The notes beneath the pieces are model-generated. The model was not told where the DNA came from. It saw nothing but the letters and a program-made list of their open reading frames with translations, and searched no databases. From JAIRLS01 sp031551455 (GTDB taxonomy: Bacteria; Bacteroidota; Bacteroidia; Bacteroidales; UBA4181), in assembly GCA_031551455.1 (NCBI GenBank), contig JAVBNP010000169.1, positions 1-30,308 of the forward strand: a DNA stretch of 30,308 nucleotides. Reading direction: 5' to 3'. Positions 25,460 through 30,308 of the stretch are shown here, piece after piece. Numbering within the stretch: position 1 is the first letter of the stretch; each line of letters begins with the position of its first letter. The translations under genes and the position numbers were made by a program.

Positions 25460-27690
25460 CGGTGATGAGAATGGTAAGATTATTATCAAGTGCAGCGATT
25501 TTCGGTGTTTTGATGTTCTGCTCTTGTTCGAACGGATACAAAATCAAAACTTCGGAATTGACCGTTTCTTTGTCCGACGACGGGCAAATCACGGCGATTA
25601 CCGCGGGCCCGGACAAAATCGAAAAGCCCGTGAATGCTTTTACCGCCATTGCGGGATGTCGCCAAGAAGGAAAAACGGTCGTGCAAAAAACGGATGACGG
25701 AGGCGTTTGGTTCGAAAGAACATTGGTATGCGATTCTTCGAAAAAATCCTGCGTATTGATCGAAAAATTCATTCCGACGGAAAATAGTGTTCGTTGGGAA
25801 ACGGAAATCGTCGGAAAGGACGGAGGGCCGTGGGCGTCGGTTATTCAAACGAAAGTTCGGTATCCCGCTCAAAAGAACGGTACGTTGTTTTGGACGGCAT
25901 GGGGTACCCCGCAATACGATACTTTGTCCGTAGGCTCGACTTTATCGAAAAAACTGAAAGTCCTTTCGACCGGAAAACCGGGACCATTTTTTCACAAAAA
26001 AGTCAACAGTTGGGTCGATCCCTTGGTTCCCGTTCCGTTTTCGAATGCGACATACGATTACGGAGCGCCGCGGTTTCAATATTCCAAACCGACGTTCCGA
26101 TTCGTTCCGTACATTTTTTGCATCCCCATGGTAACCGTCATCGAACCATCCGCAAAGTTCGGGTTAACCTTCGGATTATCGCCCGAGGACGAGATTATCG
26201 ATCTCACGATGACCACTTCCGCAAGCGGTGATATTGCTTTCGATCGTTACTTCAATCGTATTTCGGCGGAACATCCGTGCAAGTTTTCGTTGGATATCAC
26301 CGCACATGCCGACGATTGGCGTCCGGCGCTTGCTTGGATGACCAAACGTTATCCCGCATACTTCAATCCCGTCAATCCCGAAGCCCATCTATTGGGCGGA
26401 ACAGGCGCATATTCCAATCATTTTGCCGATTTCGATGCGGAAAAGATGGAAAAAATGTGCTTCACCGTCAATTGGCAGGCAAGTTTCGATTTCCCGTACA
26501 TGGGCATGTTTTTGTCGCCGGTCGGGCCGAACGAACAATGGACGCGTTTCAGCGGCGGAAAAATCACGGTAAAAGCCATGAACGATTACGCCGCCGAGAT
26601 GAAACGGCAAGGGTTTTACGTGTTCAATTATTTTAACGTGACGGAGTTCGGCACCAAAATAAAATATCCCGCACCGCCGCGCTCGACCAAGGATGACAAA
26701 GATCTTTGGAAGGATAGCAACGATTACCTTTATGTCAAGCTGCCCGGTGGGATATTGCCTCGCCCGGATAGTTGCGTCACCAAACCCGAATACATGAGAG
26801 CAACGCCTCCCGAACCTTGGTATACTTGGGAAGGAGCGATCGCCATGGATTGCGGCGACCCTGCATATCGCGATTTCCTGTTGAATCAGGCTCGAAGACA
26901 CGTAACGGAATTGCCCGATGCTTTCGGGATCTGCATCGACCGTATGGACTGGTTACGCTATTTCAACGAACGTGCGGACGACGGTATTGCTTGGTTCGGA
27001 GGAAAGCCCGTTCGGTCGGTGGTTACCTCGTGGAAACAACTGATGGACGGCATGGGCCCGATATTTCATGATGCGGGAAAGTTTATTCTGGTAAACAACC
27101 ATGTCAAACGAATCGACGTCTTGAACCATGTCGACGGCATTTTCGACGAATTCACGTACGCGGGTGTTCCGTTGAATACGACGGCTTTGCTTTGCGTCAA
27201 TAAGCCCGCCTTGGGATGGACGGACACCGATGCCACCGTGAAAAAGGAGGGAGGTGATACGTTTTTTCAGAAGTATTTGTACATGGGCATATTCCCGATG
27301 TGTCCCTTCCCCGGTAACGACCATTCCATTCATCCCGATCCCGAAGTCGATCAAATCTATTTGGACTACGGCCCGCTGATGCAATTGATGAAAAGCAGGG
27401 TATGGGTGCTGGAGCCGCACGCGATTTCCGTGGAAAACGACCTTGCCAAAGCCAACATCTTTAAGATACCCGAAGGCTACTCCGTTCCCGTGGTTTACGG
27501 AGAAGAAAGCCAAGTGCGGGTAAAAATCGCGAATGTTGACGAAATAAACAACAAAACGACTTGTTCGGCATATTACCCCGGAAAAGAAACGCCCGCGGAA
27601 TTGAAACTCGTTAAAGACGGAAGTTCTTGGTATATGGACGTTCCTTTGGAAAGAGGATGCGCGATGATAAAATTGTCAATTGACAACTAA
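25450..27690 (+). CDS. Uncharacterised ~740-residue secreted lipoprotein, glycoside-hydrolase-like layout, copy 2
   Basis: 746 residues from the ATG at 25450. Starts at 25465 or 25471 would give a tidier signal peptide (MVRLLSSAAIFGVLMFCSC) and cannot be excluded. It aligns with copy 1 along its whole length and, by eye, is mostly identical in the barrel half: AHADDWRPALAWM, LGGTGAYSNHFA, NWQASFDFPYMGMFL, GICIDRMDWLR, GIFDEFTYAGVPLNTTA, FPMCPFPGNDHSI. The N-terminal sandwich is more divergent. The candidate acids in IDRMDW and FDEF are kept, so both copies look functional. The first possible start lies 2 nt after the stop of copy 1 (TGATAATG), so the pair is co-transcribed and perhaps translationally coupled. 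Divergence in the N-terminal domain hints at different ligands; this is inference. Confidence 0.8.
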   Translation: MDNSVMRMVRLLSSAAIFGVLMFCSCSNGYKIKTSELTVSLSDDGQITAITAGPDKIEKPVNAFTAIAGCRQEGKTVVQKTDDGGVWFERTLVCDSSKKSCVLIEKFIPTENSVRWETEIVGKDGGPWASVIQTKVRYPAQKNGTLFWTAWGTPQYDTLSVGSTLSKKLKVLSTGKPGPFFHKKVNSWVDPLVPVPFSNATYDYGAPRFQYSKPTFRFVPYIFCIPMVTVIEPSAKFGLTFGLSPEDEIIDLTMTTSASGDIAFDRYFNRISAEHPCKFSLDITAHADDWRPALAWMTKRYPAYFNPVNPEAHLLGGTGAYSNHFADFDAEKMEKMCFTVNWQASFDFPYMGMFLSPVGPNEQWTRFSGGKITVKAMNDYAAEMKRQGFYVFNYFNVTEFGTKIKYPAPPRSTKDDKDLWKDSNDYLYVKLPGGILPRPDSCVTKPEYMRATPPEPWYTWEGAIAMDCGDPAYRDFLLNQARRHVTELPDAFGICIDRMDWLRYFNERADDGIAWFGGKPVRSVVTSWKQLMDGMGPIFHDAGKFILVNNHVKRIDVLNHVDGIFDEFTYAGVPLNTTALLCVNKPALGWTDTDATVKKEGGDTFFQKYLYMGIFPMCPFPGNDHSIHPDPEVDQIYLDYGPLMQLMKSRVWVLEPHAISVENDLAKANIFKIPEGYSVPVVYGEESQVRVKIANVDEINNKTTCSAYYPGKETPAELKLVKDGSSWYMDVPLERGCAMIKLSIDN

Positions 27691-27985
27691 GCACAGCGTT
27701 CTCATGAGCGTAGCGAATCGAGCTTGCGAGCTCACCGAAAGCAATACACCTTTCACCCCAAAAGGACAAACGAGCGTAACTTTCAGACTGACTTCACTTT
27801 AATGCATTGCTTTACTTAATATAAAACAGTCAAAAGTAAGGAAAAAAGCATTCTGAAGCAAGAGTTCCGTTACCAAATCATTACCCATTTTTGGGTGGTT
27901 CTTTTGCACCCTTTTACACTGTTTTTCACACACTTAAATAACTCTGTTTGAATTAATTTTACATCATTTTTAAAACAGAGTTTTC
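27691..27985. other. Gene-free stretch between the pectin locus and the recombinase remnant
   Basis: About 295 nt. It begins with an inverted-repeat-like segment at 27705-27734 (TGAGC ... GCTCA around AGCGAATCGAGCTTGCGAG) just after the copy 2 stop. It continues AT-rich, with a short hairpin ACCCA-TTTT-TGGGT at 27883-27896. No TAnnTTTG box or coding frame is apparent. The composition change from the pectin locus starts here. Confidence 0.5.
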
Positions 27986-29104
27986 ATGAAAACATCGTAA
28001 GAAAATTTGAGGGTGACGTTCTATTTGAAACGGAACGTTACCCATAACGGTTTGTGTCCCGTGATGGGGCGGATTACCATTGGTAAAGACATGGTGCAGT
28101 TCTCCTGCAAACTGGATGCCGACCCCAAGCTTTGGGATACCCGTGCAGGACGAGTTAACGGCAAGAGCGACCATGCACGCTCGGTCAACAGGAAAATCGA
28201 TAAGGTGAACGTGACCATTCATGCCAGGTACAAGGAGATTGTTTCTTTGAAAGGAACGACTACATCCCTTGAAGTAAAGGAAGCCTTTCAGGGTATTGCC
28301 TCCTCACAAGTTGGACTATTGGAACTGTTTCGGGAGCATAACGAGGAATACAAAAAGCGGGTCGGGGTGAACAGGGCAATCAGTACATGGTGGAATTACC
28401 GTAATTCGTACAATCACTTGGAACGGTTTATCATTCAAAAGTATCATGTTCTGGATATTCCCGTTAGGCAGCTTGACTATGACTTTATTGAAAACTATGA
28501 CTTTTACCTGCGAATAGATTGTCGGCAGATACCCGGAACGATCATATCCCGAATGACACATTTACGTAAGATAACCCAAATAGCTGTCAAAAGAGCTGTG
28601 ATTAACCGCGACCCGTTTGCAGGTTATGTATCCGAACGACCCAAAACCCAACAGAGATACCTGCCGCGGGAAGAATTAAAAAGAATGATGGCAGCCACGT
28701 TTGACCGTCCGCAACTCGATTTCGTACGGGACATGTTTGTTTTTGCCAGCTACACAGGCTTGTCATTTTCAGATATGCGTAACCTCACGAATGATCAAGT
28801 AGTAAAGGACGACGACGGTTCATTATGGCTGATGGTCAACAGGCAGAAAACAAACACACCGTCCAATGTACCCTTACTGGATGTACCCAAAGATATTATT
28901 GAAAGGTACAGGGGAATAGCCAAAGGCAATAAAGTATTTCCGATGATTGCCTGCGGTGTCACCAACAAACACCTGAAAGAGATAGCCCGACAATGCGGCA
29001 TTGAACGGAGGCTGACCTTCCACATGTCAAGACATGGTATTTATCCTTTCCAATTGAAAGCAAGAGAGTTACAAGCGCAGTTTTTGCAATGGGTAACGAT
29101 ATAG
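27986..29104 (+). pseudogene. Broken IntDOT-like tyrosine recombinase (integrase)
   Basis: ATG AAA ACA TCG TAA at 27986-28000 starts the expected N-terminus and stops at codon 5. The frame then continues as ENLRVTFYLKRNVTHNGLCPVMGRITIG, typical of Bacteroidota integrases, for ~365 codons. The SAM-like core-binding domain (LLELFREHNEEYKK ..., ~110-215) is followed by the catalytic domain with FASYTGLSFSDMRNL, NRQKTN (beta-strand Lys) and LTFHMSRH (His-x-x-Arg). The TGLS instead of TGLR resembles IntDOT, where the first catalytic Arg is replaced by Ser. After HMSRH the sequence turns into GIYPFQLKARELQ and stops, so the second His/Trp and the nucleophilic Tyr with ~60 residues are missing. A shortened product could start at TTG 28007 or GTG 28013 but would still lack the nucleophile. 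It marks an old mobile-element insertion. Confidence 0.8.
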
Positions 29105-29210
29105 AAACGAGCGAATTACTTTCGCTTGCTTTGGTTTACATCGTTTCAAATAACTCTACCACAAAAATAACACTTTATTTTCTATTCAAAAAATATTTCC
29201 ACAAAAATAT

Positions 29211-29224
29211 ACTTACTACTAAGT
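29211..29224. promoter_or_regulatory. Candidate TetR operator upstream of its own gene
   Basis: ACTTA-CTAC-TAAGT is a short palindrome 20 nt before the regulator's ATG. It shares the 9-mer ATACTTACT with the longer palindrome at 29806-29827. It overlaps the place where a -33 box would be, as expected for autorepression. Confidence 0.5.
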
Positions 29225-29232
29225 AAATTTAT

Positions 29233-29240
29233 TATATTTG
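29233..29240 (+). promoter_or_regulatory. -7 box of the TetR-family gene, leaving almost no leader
   Basis: TATATTTG fits TAnnTTTG and ends 4 nt before the ATG at 29245. No other in-frame ATG lies nearby. If it is used, the mRNA would be leaderless or nearly so. No TTG is seen at -33 distance. Confidence 0.4.
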
Positions 29241-29244
29241 CAGC

Positions 29245-29790
29245 ATGAACGATACCCGAAGTGAAATAGTACGATTGGCAGGCGAGTTGATTCGCTCTAT
29301 TGGCTACAATGCCTTTAGTTATGCCGACATATCGCGGAAGCTCAATATTAAAAACGCTGCGATACACTACTATTTCCCTGCTAAATCTGATTTAGGAGTA
29401 GAAGTTATTCGTCAGAATTTGGAAGCGTTTAACGAAAGGACAGAGGCATGGAAAAACCTTGATTACAGGCAGCAGTTAGTCAAATACATTACCATGCACG
29501 ACAGTTTCATAAAGAAACATTGGGTATGCGTGGTCGGTTCTCTTTCCCCGTCTTTTGACACCTTGCCCGAAAACATGCAAAAAGAATTGCAACATTTGGT
29601 AAACACCATTTTGGCATGGCTTACCGATTTGCTGACAAAAGGGAAAGATAACAAAGTGTTTTCATTCAGCGAAACTCCGAGAACAAAAGCGTTTATCATT
29701 CATTCTGCCCTACTTTCGTCATTGCAGATGAATAAAGTACTAAGGAATGATGTCTATAAATCCATTCAGGAAGGATTGTTGAATATCTAA
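29245..29790 (+). CDS. TetR/AcrR-family transcriptional regulator
   Basis: 181 residues. The N-terminal helix-turn-helix is typical: IVRLAGELIRSIGYNAFSYADISRKLNIKNAAIHYYFPAKSDLGVEVI (8-55), with the recognition helix around KNAAIHYYFPAK. The C-terminal ~125 residues are helical and form the ligand/dimer domain, with Cys78 or so in WVCVVGSLS; ligand unknown. Size is normal for the family. Palindromes with the shared sequence ATACTTACT precede both this gene and the next one, so it probably represses itself and the DinB-like gene. Base composition is more AT-rich than the pectin locus, suggesting separate origin. Confidence 0.9.
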   Translation: MNDTRSEIVRLAGELIRSIGYNAFSYADISRKLNIKNAAIHYYFPAKSDLGVEVIRQNLEAFNERTEAWKNLDYRQQLVKYITMHDSFIKKHWVCVVGSLSPSFDTLPENMQKELQHLVNTILAWLTDLLTKGKDNKVFSFSETPRTKAFIIHSALLSSLQMNKVLRNDVYKSIQEGLLNI

Positions 29791-29805
29791 AATTTTTTAT
29801 CCATA

Positions 29806-29827
29806 ATACTTACTTATTAGTAAGTAT
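29806..29827. promoter_or_regulatory. Candidate TetR operator before the DinB-like gene
   Basis: A 22-bp palindrome with perfect 9-bp arms, ATACTTACT-TATT-AGTAAGTAT, ends 14 nt before the ATG at 29842. It is the best-formed palindrome in the 3' region and the stronger of the two candidate sites. Confidence 0.65.
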
Positions 29828-29841
29828 ATAAAACGTAAAAT

Positions 29842-30308
29842 ATGAATAAGATTGAGTTTTTGAAAGAACAAATCATCGAATCACGGGAGTTTGTGAACCG
29901 ATTAGTGTCCGAGATTCCTGAAGAATTGTGGTATATGATTCCTGAAAACACCGATTCCAATTTTGCTTGGCAAATCGGACACTTGTTAATCAGTCAGAAT
30001 TTTCATGCTATTACCTGTATCACAGGACGGAATGAAAAAGTCTTCAACTTGATTCCTTTTGTTGAGTATGTGAAAATATTTAACGGCATGGGAGCCTTGC
30101 ATCGGTCTGTAGAAAAAGACTTGATACCAACAGCCAAGTTAAAAGAACAGTTCGATTCCGTTCATGAAATCTGTATTGAAAATCTCTCTCGTTTAAATGA
30201 TGATATTCTATTTGAGTCATTGGAACCGATTCCATTTAAACATCCTGTTGCCAACAATAAACATGAAGCATTATCTTGGTGTTTTAAGCATGAAATGTGG
30301 CACAGTGC
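29842..30308 (+). CDS. DinB-like four-helix-bundle protein, cut by window edge
   Basis: 155 codons are visible from the ATG at 29842, then the window ends. The helical pattern starts MNKIEFLKEQIIESREFVNRLV. A conserved first His lies in WQIGHLLISQNFHAI and a closing HEMWHS is at the edge. This spacing is what DinB/YfiT-like metal-binding proteins show, where three His residues bind a metal. Many members are thiol transferases or are uncharacterised, so no reaction is proposed. It follows the TetR gene by 51 nt with an operator-like palindrome between them and is its likely target. Confidence 0.75.
   Translation, partial: MNKIEFLKEQIIESREFVNRLVSEIPEELWYMIPENTDSNFAWQIGHLLISQNFHAITCITGRNEKVFNLIPFVEYVKIFNGMGALHRSVEKDLIPTAKLKEQFDSVHEICIENLSRLNDDILFESLEPIPFKHPVANNKHEALSWCFKHEMWHS

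Noticed and set aside
27691..27760. Possible CRISPR-like or tandem repeats in the AGCGTAGCGAATCGAGCTTGCGAGCT stretch.
   Set aside because: Only one inverted unit, with no regular spacing or repeated copies.
27936..29157. The 10-mer AAATAACTCT flanks the recombinase remnant (27936-27945 and 29148-29157), possibly att sites.
   Set aside because: Ten bases in AT-rich DNA over this span is expected by chance, and there is no further match beyond the 10-mer.

Overview
The window reads as part of a Bacteroidota chromosome, most likely order Bacteroidales. The grounds are a SusC/SusD pair, lipoproteins with short lipoboxes, a sensor-type regulator with ligand-binding propellers, TAnnTTTG-type -7 promoter boxes and an IntDOT-like tyrosine recombinase. 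Nothing here fixes the genus. The first ~27.7 kb form one pectin/galacturonate utilisation locus. The last ~2.6 kb are an AT-richer segment of different character.

Layout, left to right. (1) 1-1947, minus strand: the periplasmic propeller half of a sensor/regulator, probably a hybrid two-component system, cut by the window edge. (2) 2026-5688, minus: a 1220-residue secreted protein that joins an SGNH esterase (CE12-like), a GH43 domain with a beta-sandwich, and a PL1 pectate lyase. (3) 5888-8672, minus: a GH28 polygalacturonase and a GH105 unsaturated-uronyl hydrolase that overlap by 8 nt. (4) 8788-15645, minus: SusC, SusD and a DUF4957/DUF5123-type surface lipoprotein behind a clear promoter. 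(5) 15818-22869, minus: uxaA, uxaB, kdgK, uxaC and a DUF4861-like gene interrupted by one in-frame TGA. (6) 23222-27690, plus, divergent: two tandem, closely related ~740-residue lipoproteins of a family I cannot name, with a layout like a glycoside hydrolase. (7) 27986-29104, plus: a tyrosine recombinase broken at codon 5 and missing its C-terminus. (8) 29245-30308, plus: a TetR-family regulator and the start of a DinB-like gene, with palindromes in front of both.

How it fits together: surface and periplasmic enzymes (esterase, GH43, PL1, GH28, GH105) deacetylate, debranch and cut pectin, and SusC/SusD import the oligomers. Galacturonate then goes through UxaC (to tagaturonate), UxaB (to altronate), UxaA (to KDG) and KdgK (to KDPG). 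The KDPG aldolase and the KduI/KduD pair needed for unsaturated uronate are not in the window. The propeller regulator is the likely sensor.

Structure beyond genes: the spacers between the uronate genes carry a family of ~32-35 nt hairpins built on GACCTGNCAGGGTC-like arms. Two 72-bp palindromes starting CGTCATTGCGAG lie in the GH105/fusion-enzyme spacer and in the kdgK/uxaB spacer. A 46-bp imperfect inverted repeat ends on the -33 element of the susC promoter.
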